DNA from: AG25 sp035517615
GTDB lineage: Bacteria; Gemmatimonadota; Gemmatimonadetes; Gemmatimonadales; GWC2-71-9
Assembly: GCA_035517615.1 (NCBI GenBank)
Contig: DATIYM010000023.1
Location: 1 to 64,000 of the forward strand
Length of the DNA stretch: 64,000 bases
Direction: 5' to 3'
Of this stretch, positions 37,814 through 46,495 are shown piece by piece. The first letter of the stretch is position 1. Every line of letters starts with the position of its first letter. The position numbers and the translations under genes are program-made. The notes under the pieces are model-generated. The model did no database searches. It was not told where the DNA came from and saw nothing but the letters and a program-made list of their open reading frames with translations.

Positions 37814-38917
37814 ATGTCGTCGCGCTGCAAGGCGTGTGGAATCGGCTTGGGCTTGGGCATAGTGGTGCTGCTCAGCGGGTGCGGATCCGCCACGAACGCC
37901 ACGTTGAGCGACCCGGCCGCGACGTCGGCACAGGTCGCGGCGCTGGACAGTGCGTTCGACGCACCGGCGCTCGGCAGCTTCCAGGCGATGGGCAGCTCGA
38001 TCACTCCGGCTCCGCCGATCGCGCAGATGGCCGCACGGGCAATTCGGGTTGTGCGGGTGCAGTCGGGTGGCAACTACGCCAATCTGGCCGCGATGAGCAA
38101 GACCATCCAGCAGTTCGTCCCCGCGTTCGCGGCGATCAGCCAGTCCGCCATCTTCGGCAGCCTCGACGGCTCGGTGTACACCTGGAATACGAGCAGCAAT
38201 GCCTACCAGCAGACCGCGACCACCGGCGGGCCGTCCAACGGGGTTCGCTTCATCCTGTACGCGATCGACCCGCTCACGGGCGTGCCGTCCTCGCCGCTGA
38301 CGCAGGTCGGGTACGTGGATTTGATGGATGAAAGCACCGGCAGCGCGGCGATCCTGCACGTCAAGGTGAACAACACGGGTGGCACGGTCACCTATCTCGA
38401 CTACACCTTCACCGGCTCGGGCTCGAGCACGAACTTCAGCGCCAGCGTCTCGGGAACCGTGTCGAACGGTCTTTCGGGCGGCTCGAACAAGACCCTGAGC
38501 TTCAACGTCTCGATTTCCGGCGGCTCGAGCTCGGTCACCCTGTCCAGCACGTACACCCTGAACAACCCGGCCGTCACGGTTTCCGAGAGCATGACGATCG
38601 CGGACAACGGGACGACCACGACGCTGACCGTCAACTTCACGTTCTCGCGCACCGGTGAAGCGGTGAATGCGCAGGGCACGATCGCCCTCAACGATGCGGA
38701 CGGCTCGGGCACCGTGAACGTGACCTTCAAGGTGAACGGCGGCACGTATGCGACCTTGACCGGAGATGTGAATGCGCCGTCGCTCGCGCGGTCGGGTGGC
38801 GGCCAGCTGTCCGGCGCGGAGCAGGATGCCCTGGGGCACTTGTTCATCGCGGCGGCGGATATCAGCGAGAAGACGGGCGAGATCTTCAACCCGGCGGAAT
38901 CGGTTCTCGGGTTCTAG
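37814..38917 (+). CDS. Hypothetical lipoprotein, Ser/Thr/Gly-rich
   Basis: 367 residues. The lipoprotein signal (lipobox LLSGC) is followed by a helical part and a long Ser/Thr/Asn/Gly-rich beta region (about 180-320) suggesting a repetitive beta-sheet surface domain. No family recognised. A GGAGG site lies 9 nt before the ATG, and a perfect terminator follows the stop, so it is a monocistronic unit. Confidence 0.82.
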   Translation: MSSRCKACGIGLGLGIVVLLSGCGSATNATLSDPAATSAQVAALDSAFDAPALGSFQAMGSSITPAPPIAQMAARAIRVVRVQSGGNYANLAAMSKTIQQFVPAFAAISQSAIFGSLDGSVYTWNTSSNAYQQTATTGGPSNGVRFILYAIDPLTGVPSSPLTQVGYVDLMDESTGSAAILHVKVNNTGGTVTYLDYTFTGSGSSTNFSASVSGTVSNGLSGGSNKTLSFNVSISGGSSSVTLSSTYTLNNPAVTVSESMTIADNGTTTTLTVNFTFSRTGEAVNAQGTIALNDADGSGTVNVTFKVNGGTYATLTGDVNAPSLARSGGGQLSGAEQDALGHLFIAAADISEKTGEIFNPAESVLGF

Positions 38918-38940
38918 GGTTGCCGCTCGACTGGTTTACA

Positions 38941-38966
38941 CCCCCGCCGGGATTTCCCGGCGGGGG
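38941..38966 (+). terminator. Intrinsic terminator after the lipoprotein gene
   Basis: Perfect 11-bp GC stem (CCCCCGCCGGG / CCCGGCGGGGG) with an ATTT loop, followed by TTCTCGTTT. It starts 24 nt after the stop at 38917. Confidence 0.85.
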
Positions 38967-38989
38967 TTCTCGTTTATTACACTGCTCTC

Positions 38990-39382
38990 ATGGGGTATCG
39001 CCTTGCGGCCAACGGCGTCGTGCTCATTCACGTACTCTTCGTGCTGTTCGTCGTGTGCGGCGGATTTCTCACCTGGCGCTGGCCGCGGCTCGCCCTGATA
39101 CACATCCCGGCCGCGCTCTGGGGGGTCGCCATCGAGTTCGGCGGCTGGATCTGCCCGCTCACGCCGCTCGAGAACGCGCTGCGCGCCCGCGCCGGACTCG
39201 AGGGCTATCCCGGCGGGTTCATCGAACACTACGTTATGCCGCTGCTGTATCCCGCAGGACTCGAGCGCGCGACGCAGGCCTGGCTCGGCGCGTTCGCGTT
39301 CGCGGTGAATGCCATCGCCTACGGCGTGCTGGTGCGGCGCCGGCGCGGGCGTAACTCATCGCTTGAAAGGGGCTCTCGATGA
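38990..39382 (+). CDS. DUF2784 membrane protein
   Basis: 130-residue protein with about four membrane helices. It matches the DUF2784 pattern: LIHVLFVLFVVCGGFL at the start, then PAALWGVAIEFGGWICPLTPLEN and GGFIEHYVMPLLYP. Function unknown. It overlaps the next small gene by ATGA. Confidence 0.88.
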   Translation: MGYRLAANGVVLIHVLFVLFVVCGGFLTWRWPRLALIHIPAALWGVAIEFGGWICPLTPLENALRARAGLEGYPGGFIEHYVMPLLYPAGLERATQAWLGAFAFAVNAIAYGVLVRRRRGRNSSLERGSR

Positions 39383-39615
39383 CGCGTTCATTGGCTCAGC
39401 GGATGTTGATCGCCACAGTGCTCGCGACCCTCGTCGCGTGCGGCGGGCAACCGAAGCCCGCCGCGGTTGGCACCACCGATTCGATGACGGAGCGGCAGCG
39501 CGACAGCATGCTTGCGGGCTCACGGATCCCGGGTGCGAGCGGCGTCGGCGCGGCAATGCGCGCCGCGGATGCCACGAGTCACGGCATTCGCTCGGCGGAT
39601 TCGGTCGCACCCTGA
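39379..39615 (+). CDS. Small hypothetical lipoprotein
   Basis: 78 residues with a lipoprotein signal (lipobox around TLVAC) and a short Asp/Ser/Arg-rich tail (TDSMTERQRDSMLAGSRIPG). Coupled to the DUF2784 gene by ATGA. No family recognised; a mature part of about 58 residues could be a surface spacer or a partner of a neighbour. Confidence 0.65.
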   Translation: MTRSLAQRMLIATVLATLVACGGQPKPAAVGTTDSMTERQRDSMLAGSRIPGASGVGAAMRAADATSHGIRSADSVAP

Positions 39616-39618
39616 CCC

Positions 39619-40104
39619 GTGGCGCCCCGCGTGACCCGCGCGGTCGCACTCACCGTGCTGCTGGTGGGGTGTGGTTCCCGTTCACCCTGCGATACACACG
39701 CCCTGGGCGCGACGCTTCGCACTTCTGCCCGCTACGTGGGGCACTGGACGGTGCTGTGGGGGGACACACTCACGATCCCGCAGATGGGGGATCGCTTCAA
39801 GCTGCGGGAACTCGATCTCGACACGACGCGCGTGCTGGTAGCGCAGGGCAAGGCATGCCGGCTGCGCGGCGCAGTGCTGTTTCAGGAGCCGCGGCGCGAC
39901 ACGTTTGCCGTGACGTGGGCCGGCTTTCCGGAGCAGGCGTTGATCTACGGCTGGCCCGCCGATCTCGGCCCGTTTGGCGGGATTGGTGCGCGGTTGCGCG
40001 GCGATACGCTCGTGGGATCGCTGCTGTTTCAATCCGAGGTGAGCATCAACGTTCCCGCGGGCGTCACGGCGCGGTTCGTGGCTCGCCGCCTCGCCGCACA
40101 CTAG
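39619..40104 (+). CDS. Hypothetical lipoprotein
   Basis: 161 residues; lipoprotein signal with lipobox LLVGC near residue 18, then a compact beta-rich domain (HWTVLWGDTLTIPQMGDRFKLREL). No family recognised. GTG start at 39619, 3 nt after the preceding stop, so probably the same transcript. Confidence 0.72.
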   Translation: MAPRVTRAVALTVLLVGCGSRSPCDTHALGATLRTSARYVGHWTVLWGDTLTIPQMGDRFKLRELDLDTTRVLVAQGKACRLRGAVLFQEPRRDTFAVTWAGFPEQALIYGWPADLGPFGGIGARLRGDTLVGSLLFQSEVSINVPAGVTARFVARRLAAH

Positions 40105-40113
40105 ATTTCCCGC

Positions 40114-40599
40114 ATGCCCTTCTCGCCCAAGGAACGGGCGGCATTGATTGAGCGGTATGCCCGCGGCCCCGCGCTGTTGCAGGAGGCCCTCGCCCGCGTC
40201 CCGGTCGACGCGCTGCAGTGGCGCCCCGCCCCGAAGCGCTGGTCGGCGCACGAAATCATCGTGCATTGCGCCGACTCCGAGACCAATGCGCATGCCCGAC
40301 TGCGGTTTCTGCTTGCCGAAGAAAAGCCCGTGATTCAGGGATACGATCAGGATCGCTGGGCGATGGCCCTCGACTATCACTCCCGACCCATCGATGCCGC
40401 ACTCAGAACGGTCGAAGCGGTGCGCGCGAACACGGTTCCCGTGCTCAGGTCGATGACCGAGCGCGACTGGCAGCGAAAGGGGCAGCACACCGAGTCGGGA
40501 CCGTACGCCGCGGAGGACTGGCTCGCGATTTACGCGGAGCATCTCGAAAAGCATTCGCGCCAGATCGCGGGCAACCTCGAAGCCTGGAACGCCCGATGA
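40114..40599 (+). CDS. DinB-family protein
   Basis: 161-residue four-helix-bundle protein of the DinB/YfiT type. Metal-binding histidines fit the family pattern: WSAHEIIVHCADSE (His51), with a C-terminal pair in YAEHLEKHSRQIAG. Some members are thiol-dependent S-transferases; the substrate here is unknown. The stop overlaps the next start (ATGA). Confidence 0.88.
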   Translation: MPFSPKERAALIERYARGPALLQEALARVPVDALQWRPAPKRWSAHEIIVHCADSETNAHARLRFLLAEEKPVIQGYDQDRWAMALDYHSRPIDAALRTVEAVRANTVPVLRSMTERDWQRKGQHTESGPYAAEDWLAIYAEHLEKHSRQIAGNLEAWNAR

Positions 40600-40991
40600 G
40601 GGGCTTTGTCTTCCGGCTCGTGATCACGGCGCTCGGCCTCTGGATTGCGTCGGCGATCGTTCCCGGCGTGCAGATCGACGGACTCGGGACACTCGTGCTT
40701 GCCGCGCTCGTGCTGGGCATCGTGAACGCCGTGATTCGCCCCATCATTCTGATTCTCACCCTCCCGCTCACCGTGCTCACGCTCGGGCTGTTCATTTTCG
40801 TCGTGAACGGGATCGCGTTCGCGCTCGTGGCGTGGCTCGTTCCCGGCTTCCGCGTGATCGGGCTGGGGTCCGCCATTCTCGGCGCGCTGGTGGTGGGAGT
40901 CACCGGCTGGCTCGCCTCCACTTTCGTGGGCTCCACGGGCAAGATCGAGCACATTCACCGCGTCGACGTCTCCGGCCGCCGGCTTGACTGA
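40596..40991 (+). CDS. Phage-holin-family / YvlD-type membrane protein
   Basis: 131 residues with four closely spaced membrane helices and the conserved stretches VLGIVNAVIRPIILILTLPLTVLTLGLF (about 45-72) and GSAILGALVVGVTGW. It belongs to the Phage_holin_4_2/YvlD family, which despite its name is chromosomal and of unknown function. Coupled on both sides (ATGA before, TGATG after). Confidence 0.9.
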   Translation: MRGFVFRLVITALGLWIASAIVPGVQIDGLGTLVLAALVLGIVNAVIRPIILILTLPLTVLTLGLFIFVVNGIAFALVAWLVPGFRVIGLGSAILGALVVGVTGWLASTFVGSTGKIEHIHRVDVSGRRLD

Positions 40992-41359
40992 TGGACCGCC
41001 TCTTCGCCGTGTGCGGCGCGCTCTCGGGGGCGGCGGGCGTCGCGGCGGGAGCCTTCGGCGCGCATGCGCTCCGCAGCAGACTTCCCCCGGATCTCCTCGC
41101 GGTGTTCGAGACCGGCGCGCGCTATCAGTTGTATCATGCGCTCGCGCTCGTCGCGGTCGGTCTCGCCTTGGGCCGGTGGCCCGCGGCTCCCGTGCGCGCC
41201 GCGGGATGGCTCTTTCTCGCCGGAACCGTGTTGTTTTCCGGGAGTTTGTATGTGTTAGCGCTCACAGGGGCCCGCTGGTTCGGGGCGATAACCCCGTTGG
41301 GCGGGCTGTGTTTGATTGCGGGCTGGCTGGCGCTGGCGGCCGGAATGTGGCGTCCCTAA
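40991..41359 (+). CDS. DUF423 membrane protein
   Basis: 122 residues, four membrane helices, family pattern GALSGAAGVAAGAFGAHALR and ARYQLYHALALVAVGLA, then FLAGTVLFSGSLYVLALTG. DUF423 (YwdK-like) proteins have no established role. It shares one nucleotide with the preceding stop. Confidence 0.92.
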   Translation: MDRLFAVCGALSGAAGVAAGAFGAHALRSRLPPDLLAVFETGARYQLYHALALVAVGLALGRWPAAPVRAAGWLFLAGTVLFSGSLYVLALTGARWFGAITPLGGLCLIAGWLALAAGMWRP

Positions 41360-41419
41360 AGCACTTGCGACAGCCGTTATAGGTACTTTTCCGGGCCTTT
41401 GTTATAGTTGTGCCCCGAA

Positions 41420-43090
41420 ATGTACCCGACGAACGCCGTCTCCAAGCTCGTCCCCAAGCTGCGGCTCGACTCGATCCGCAACCAGATCCTCGCCTTTGCG
41501 GTGCTGGCCACGCTGATTCCGTCGCTGTCTACGACCTGGCTCTCGTATTCCCAAAACAAGCGCTCGCTCGAGGAAAAGATCACGAGCGAGCTGCAAACCG
41601 TGAGCGCGGAGACGGAACGCGAGCTCGACCTGTGGCTCAAGGAGCGGCTGTACGATCTCCGCGTGTTCGCGAGCTCGTACGAAGTGACCGAGAACCTGGA
41701 CCGCGCAACCCGGAACGAAAGCGCCGGCCTGCACCGGCTCAACGACTATCTCAACTCGGTCCGCGACCGCTTCACCGATTATGAACAGCTGCTCGTGGTC
41801 GATCGGCAGGGACACGTCGTGGCAACGAGCACCGCGTCATCGAGCTCGGTGACGATGCCGGACGGCTGGATCAGCGACCTCAACAACGGCAACCCCGCGA
41901 TCGGCACGCCGTACTGGGATCAATCGCGCGGCCGCGTCGTGCTCGTGACCGCCGTGCCGATCCGGATGGCGAACGGACGGCTGCTCGGCGCCCTCACGGC
42001 GAAGCTCAACCTGCATTCCGTCGACGACATCCTGAAACGGTTCACGCCGGGGCCCGCCGACGCGTTGTACGTGATCCAGCCCGACGGGCGAGTCATCACC
42101 TCGTCCCGCGCCGGGTCCAAGCAGCCGATGCGCACGTCGCTCGGTTCGGGCACCGTCCGGACGCTACTCGCGCGCGAGGGAACGACGGTCCACTACGCGG
42201 GTCTCGACCAAATCCGGGTCGTGGGATCGCTGCGGAGCGTGCAGCGGCTCAACTGGTCGGTGATCGCCGAGCTACCGGTAAGTGAAGCGTACGATCAGGT
42301 CATTCGGCTGCGGAACGCCACGATTCTCATCATGACGGCCCTGCTGCTCGGCGTCGGGTTGATCGCCTACGGCCTCGGCCTCTTGATCGTCCGGCCGCTC
42401 AACCGGCTCGCGCACGCAGCCGGAAAAATCGCGGGCGGAGACCTGACCGTGGATCTCCCGCCTGTCCGCGGCCGGGGTGAAGTCGCGTACCTGACCGAGG
42501 TGTTCAACGACATGGTCGTGCGCCTGCGCCAGGGACGCGACGCGTTGGCGAGGAAAACCGAAGAGCTCGAGCAGCTCTCGATCACCGACGGACTCACCAA
42601 GTTGTACAATCGCCGGTATTTGATGGACCGGCTCACCGCCGAAATTTTGCGGTGCCGCCGGCACAAGCGGGTGTTCACCGTGCTGATGGCGGACGTCGAC
42701 CATTTCAAGCCCTACAACGACGCGCGCGGACACCTGGCGGGAGACGATGCCCTCGCCCGCGTGGGAGCGGTACTGCGCAGTACGACGCGGGAGGACGACT
42801 GCGCGGCGCGTTACGGCGGCGAGGAATTCGTCATCGTGCTCGCCGAAACGGCCCCGGAAGGCGCGATGGACGTCTGCGAGCGCATTCGGACGCGGCTCGC
42901 GGGCGAATCGTTCGATGGCAGTCCGATCACGTTGAGCATTGGAGTCGCCGGATTCCCCGAGCATGGAGATACGCCCGAGGCCATTATCTCGGCGGCGGAC
43001 GACGCGATGTATCAGGCGAAACGGGATGGCCGCAACCGCGTTGCCCAAGCGACCAAGAAACGGTCACGCGTGGCGAAGAAGCAGGCCTGA
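41420..43090 (+). CDS. Membrane diguanylate cyclase with dCache-like sensor
   Basis: Makes c-di-GMP. 556 residues: membrane helix (about 20-45), a periplasmic dCache-like sensor (about 46-290), a second helix (about 295-320), HAMP (about 320-375), a short coiled coil, then the GGDEF domain. The active site RYGGEEFVIVL is intact, and an RxxD inhibitory site (REDD) sits at the standard spacing just before it, so product inhibition is expected. A basic tail (KKRSRVAKKQA) ends it. ATG at 41420 chosen; an upstream in-frame TTG exists. Confidence 0.95.
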   Translation: MYPTNAVSKLVPKLRLDSIRNQILAFAVLATLIPSLSTTWLSYSQNKRSLEEKITSELQTVSAETERELDLWLKERLYDLRVFASSYEVTENLDRATRNESAGLHRLNDYLNSVRDRFTDYEQLLVVDRQGHVVATSTASSSSVTMPDGWISDLNNGNPAIGTPYWDQSRGRVVLVTAVPIRMANGRLLGALTAKLNLHSVDDILKRFTPGPADALYVIQPDGRVITSSRAGSKQPMRTSLGSGTVRTLLAREGTTVHYAGLDQIRVVGSLRSVQRLNWSVIAELPVSEAYDQVIRLRNATILIMTALLLGVGLIAYGLGLLIVRPLNRLAHAAGKIAGGDLTVDLPPVRGRGEVAYLTEVFNDMVVRLRQGRDALARKTEELEQLSITDGLTKLYNRRYLMDRLTAEILRCRRHKRVFTVLMADVDHFKPYNDARGHLAGDDALARVGAVLRSTTREDDCAARYGGEEFVIVLAETAPEGAMDVCERIRTRLAGESFDGSPITLSIGVAGFPEHGDTPEAIISAADDAMYQAKRDGRNRVAQATKKRSRVAKKQA

Positions 43091-43819
43091 TTACTTCGCT
43101 CCCGCGCGGGCGAGAACCGTGTAGTGCACCCACCCGGCGCGCCCCGCCTGATCGCCCACCCTGAGCCACGTGTCCAGATACGAGTAGCCGACGACCTCGG
43201 CCCCGGGCTGCAGCGTGAACAGCACTTTGAACGCGGTCCCCGGCCCTTCGCGGACGTTGCCAGTACTCACGGTCTTCAAGCGTACCGGAACCGCCAGTAG
43301 CACTTCTCCCTGCCGCAACGCGGATCCGCTCGAAGCGGCGAGTCGGCCGTGTCCCGCGCCCGCCGCGAGCTTGGCCTGATTGGCGAGATACAATGAACCA
43401 CCGTAGTTCGACTTATCGAACTCCGTCGTGCTCATTTGCAGCAGTCGTACTGATTGCGACAGCTCGGGCGGCTGCTGCGAGCCGGCGGCCGCTTTCAGCG
43501 AATCGACCGCGATTTCCGCCTCCGCCATGCCCGATGCGGCCTCGGCCCGGGTGGCAAGCGTCTGCAGCTTGGCCATCGCGCGCACCGCTTCCTGGCGCGC
43601 GTCGTCGAGCTTGCCTTGCAGGTCTTCGATCTGCGCGTCCGACTCGAGCAGGCGCACTTCGAGCCGAGCCACGCGGGCTTCGAGATCGGCCGTATGGGCG
43701 TTGGAAGCCGGCGCTGGCGCCGTATCGGTGTGATGGAACGGGTTGGACTGGCAGGCGAGAATTACCGTACTCAGCAATGCCCAGGTGAGCGGGCTACGCA
43801 GTGGAGGATTGCGTCGCAA
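43091..43819 (-). CDS. SH3-domain lipoprotein
   Basis: 242 residues from a TTG at 43819 supported by GAGG 5 nt upstream. This start gives a proper lipoprotein signal (RRNPPLRSPLTWALLSTVILAC). A coiled coil follows (about 45-95, TADLEARVARLEVRLLESDAQI), then a bacterial SH3-like domain at the C-terminus (VSTGNVREGPGTAFKVLFTL, GWVHYTVL). It probably binds cell wall or scaffolds the envelope. It ends immediately next to the convergent cyclase gene with no gap. Confidence 0.82.
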   Translation of the reverse strand: MRRNPPLRSPLTWALLSTVILACQSNPFHHTDTAPAPASNAHTADLEARVARLEVRLLESDAQIEDLQGKLDDARQEAVRAMAKLQTLATRAEAASGMAEAEIAVDSLKAAAGSQQPPELSQSVRLLQMSTTEFDKSNYGGSLYLANQAKLAAGAGHGRLAASSGSALRQGEVLLAVPVRLKTVSTGNVREGPGTAFKVLFTLQPGAEVVGYSYLDTWLRVGDQAGRAGWVHYTVLARAGAK

Positions 43820-43960
43820 GTGGTCCTCGCTCCGTAAATGAATGCCGGTGAAAAGTCGGTCACCAAGATACGTCTTGCGACAGAAATCGGACAAGTTGGG
43901 CGTGGTCAGGACCGCCGACGGTATTCGTCGGCTCGAATCGCTGTGGGACTTCGACGCGTC

Positions 43961-44200
43961 CTACGTGAGCGGTGCGGCCGGGGGTGTGCGGGTCTGGCAA
44001 GTCGATATGCCGAGTAGCCGATACGCCGGACACCAGCCCACGAGACCGGTTGCGAGCGGCACGAACCCAAGAGCCTTGAAAACGATACCGAGCGCTCCCG
44101 TCACGACGTTTGCCCAGCCCAGGTAGAGGAGTGCGACTCCTGCGACGAGCCGCAGCGCGCGGTCCCACGCCGCCTCGTTTTCGTGTATGAACGATGCCAT
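43961..44200 (-). CDS. DUF2892 inner-membrane protein
   Basis: 79 residues, two membrane helices, with the YgaP-like pattern EAAWDRALRLVAGVALLYLG and GLVGWCPAYRLLGIST; the cysteine in GWCP is typical. The ATG at 44200 has a GGAG site at good spacing, so it is preferred over the ATG at 44224. No rhodanese domain is fused. Confidence 0.85.
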   Translation of the reverse strand: MASFIHENEAAWDRALRLVAGVALLYLGWANVVTGALGIVFKALGFVPLATGLVGWCPAYRLLGISTCQTRTPPAAPLT

Positions 44201-44355
44201 GGATCGGTCTCCGTTCGAGTTCATTTCAATAAACGCGAACGTCCATGGCGAAATGCTGAAGCACGTCTGAGAGATTGTTCAGGTTCCAGCGGTGCACCAA
44301 TCTTACGGAAAATGGCTTAGTCGGAGTAGCCGGCGGATGGAGAAGCAATAAAGAA

Positions 44356-44428
44356 CTGGGGCGGGAGGACTCGAACCTCCAACTTCCCGGTTAACAGCCG
44401 GGCGCTCTGCCAATTGAGCTACACCCCA
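44356..44428 (-). tRNA. tRNA-Asn (GTT anticodon)
   Basis: 73-nt cloverleaf on the minus strand. The acceptor stem TGGGGTG pairs with CGCCCCA (one G-T pair), the discriminator is G, the D arm has AGCTCAATTGGCAGAGC, the anticodon stem CCCGG/CCGGG holds the loop CTGTTAA with anticodon GTT, and the T arm is GGAGGTTCGAGTCCTCC. CCA is not encoded. Confidence 0.97.
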
Positions 44429-44472
44429 AAGACCAAATCCGTCAAGAAAGAACCGACCACGTCACCTTCCAC

Positions 44473-44504
44473 AAAAAAACCCCCGACCGTTTCGAAGCCG
44501 AGGG
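44473..44504 (-). terminator. Intrinsic terminator of grpE-dnaJ
   Basis: On the minus strand CCCTCGGC pairs with GTCGGGGG (8 bp with two wobble pairs) around a 9-nt loop and is followed by seven T residues (44473-44479). It is about 165 nt after the dnaJ stop and just upstream of tRNA-Asn. The rest of 44505-44667 shows no gene. Confidence 0.8.
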
Positions 44505-44667
44505 CGTGCATCTCGCGTGTCGCGGATTTTACGCCAGCCGGCTCCGAGCATTCCGATTGTTTCGATTGGCAAGCGACGAACCGGCCGTCATGGGCGGGAA
44601 CGTTAGCATTGGCTTCTGGCGAGAGCAAGAGCAAACACCTCAAGAACGTGCAACGTAGCGTCGCCGT

Positions 44668-45768
44668 TCAGTATTTGATTCCCGCCTGCTCCGCGAAGGC
44701 CTGCGCCGCCGCGGTTTGTTCTGGCGTCAGATGCTCGGGAATTTCCACTTTCATCTCGACGTACTGATCGCCGCGCCGGCCGTTCTTCTCGATTCCCTGA
44801 CCCGCAATCCGGAATCGCTGCCCGTGCTGCGTTCCCGCGGGAACGCGGAGCACCACGCGCCGGCCATCGAGCGTGCGTACGCGAATACGCGAGCCGAGCA
44901 TCGCCTGCGCTACGTTGATCGGAACCGTACACACCACGTTGAGACCCTCACGGCGGAAGAACGAGTCGGGCTCGACGTGAAAGACGACGACGATGTCCCC
45001 CGATCCCCGCGTGCCCTGGCCCCGCAGGCGGACGCGCGTGCCTTCGTCCGTGCCCGGGAGCACCGTGATCATGAGCCGCCTGTCGACGCGCACTTCGCCC
45101 GCGCCCTGGCAGGTGGGGCACGGTTCCGAAGGAACGCGACCCCTGCCGCGGCACACCGGGCAAGGCCGATTCACCGCGAAGCTGCCCTGTCCGAACGAGA
45201 CCGTCCCGCGGCCCTTGCACTCGGGGCAGGTCGAAATGGTGGCGCCCGGGGCCGCGCCATTCCCATGGCAGGTCGGGCAGACGTCGGTCATGGGCAGCGT
45301 GACTGGGACCTTACCGCCCTGGGCCGCGACTCGGAATGGAATCGTGACCGCCGCTTCGATCTCTTCTTCCGGCTCCGGGCCAGCGCGATCGTTGCCGCGC
45401 CGTCCGAAAATCGACGAAAACAAATCGCCAAAACCGAACGAGCTTAGGTCGGCCGGGTCGAACTCGGCGCTGAACCCGCCTGGCCCACCACCTCCCGCCC
45501 TGCCTCTCGCCCCCGCCCCCCCCGTGGCGCCGGCGCCGGCAAACGCGCCGTAGCGGCGCAGCTCATCGTACTGCCGGCGCTTCTCGGTGTTCGAGAGCAC
45601 GTCGTGCGCCTCGTTGATCTCCTTGAAGCGATCGGCGGCTTGCGCGTTGTTGGGATTCCGATCGGGGTGGTACTGCTTGGCCAGGCGGCGAAACGCTTTC
45701 TTTATCTCATCGGTCGAGGCGGATTCGGAAACGCCTAACGTCTGATAGTAGTCTCTGGCGGCAGCCAT
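44668..45768 (-). CDS. dnaJ: Molecular chaperone DnaJ
   Basis: Hsp40 co-chaperone of DnaK. J domain (1-70) with the HPD motif in QYHPDRNPNN, Gly/Phe-rich linker (about 75-110), zinc-finger domain with four CxxCxGxG repeats (CPTCHGNG, CPECKGRG, CPVCRGRG, CPTCQGAG), then the C-terminal peptide-binding domain. Length 366 aa. The start overlaps the grpE stop by one nucleotide. dnaK is not nearby. Confidence 0.97.
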   Translation of the reverse strand: MAAARDYYQTLGVSESASTDEIKKAFRRLAKQYHPDRNPNNAQAADRFKEINEAHDVLSNTEKRRQYDELRRYGAFAGAGATGGAGARGRAGGGGPGGFSAEFDPADLSSFGFGDLFSSIFGRRGNDRAGPEPEEEIEAAVTIPFRVAAQGGKVPVTLPMTDVCPTCHGNGAAPGATISTCPECKGRGTVSFGQGSFAVNRPCPVCRGRGRVPSEPCPTCQGAGEVRVDRRLMITVLPGTDEGTRVRLRGQGTRGSGDIVVVFHVEPDSFFRREGLNVVCTVPINVAQAMLGSRIRVRTLDGRRVVLRVPAGTQHGQRFRIAGQGIEKNGRRGDQYVEMKVEIPEHLTPEQTAAAQAFAEQAGIKY

Positions 45769-46343
45769 CAGGCGCGCTCGCCCTCCGGGGACCCCTGCCA
45801 GGTGCGGACCTGCACGCGCGCGGGCCGCACGAGAATGTCGCCGAACATGTACCCCGTCTGCAGCACGGCCGCCACCGTATGATCCTGATTCGGAGCCGCG
45901 GCTGGAGTCGTCGCGACCGCTTCGTGGACCTGGGGGTTGAACGGCACGTCCTTCTGGTCGATACGGCGCAGTCCGGCCGCCTGCAGCTCCTTCCAGAGCT
46001 TGCGCTCAACCAGAACGATCCCTTCGTGCAGCGCTTTCGAATCGATATGTTCCGGCGCCACATCGGAAAAGCGCGCGAGATCGTCGATGCCGTCCACCAG
46101 CCGGCTCAGCAATTCGACTTGCGCTTTCTGCCAGGACTCGGCGCGCTCTCTGGCCGTGCGTTTCCGAAAATTGTCGTACTCCGCGGCAAGCCGCAGATAG
46201 CGGTCCTGCACCTCGGCGAGCTGGCTCTCGAGCCGCGGCACCGCAAGCTCAGGGGCCTCGACGAGCGCGTTGGCGCCCGGCGGCGGACCTTCGATCGGGT
46301 CGACCTGGTCGACCAGGTTTGGAGTGTGCTTGTCGTCGTCCAT
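45768..46343 (-). CDS. grpE: Nucleotide exchange factor GrpE
   Basis: 191 residues: acidic N-terminus, a long coiled coil (about 35-90, RYLRLAAEYDNFRKRTARE), then the beta wing domain (GLRRIDQKDVPFNPQVHEAV, VLQTGYMFGDILVRPARVQV). It releases ADP from DnaK. First gene of a grpE-dnaJ operon; no CIRCE element is seen upstream. Confidence 0.96.
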   Translation of the reverse strand: MDDDKHTPNLVDQVDPIEGPPPGANALVEAPELAVPRLESQLAEVQDRYLRLAAEYDNFRKRTARERAESWQKAQVELLSRLVDGIDDLARFSDVAPEHIDSKALHEGIVLVERKLWKELQAAGLRRIDQKDVPFNPQVHEAVATTPAAAPNQDHTVAAVLQTGYMFGDILVRPARVQVRTWQGSPEGERA

Positions 46344-46377
46344 GGTTCGCTATGCCTCAGCAAGCGCTATGCCTGCC

Positions 46378-46406
46378 ATAATACGCCTTAATGGCGGTAC
46401 GGTGTC
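46378..46406 (-). promoter_or_regulatory. Possible promoter of grpE-dnaJ
   Basis: TATTAT (46378-46383, minus strand) is a good -10 element about 35 nt before the grpE ATG. A poor -35 (GACACC) sits 17 nt farther upstream. No heat-shock operator is recognisable. The remainder of 46344-46495 contains no gene. Confidence 0.3.
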
Positions 46407-46495
46407 CCACAATCCCAATTAAGACCTTGTCACAATGAAAAATACCCCGGAGCCAAAAAAGTGTCGACGGTACGCCGAAGCAGCAGTCCTCCCGC

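Noticed and set aside
44419..44643. 74-residue minus-strand frame between dnaJ and tRNA-Asn
   Set aside because: It runs through the terminator and into the tRNA and shows no recognisable protein features.
46344..46495. CIRCE operator upstream of grpE
   Set aside because: No TTAGCACTC-N9-GAGTGCTAA-like repeat is present on either strand.
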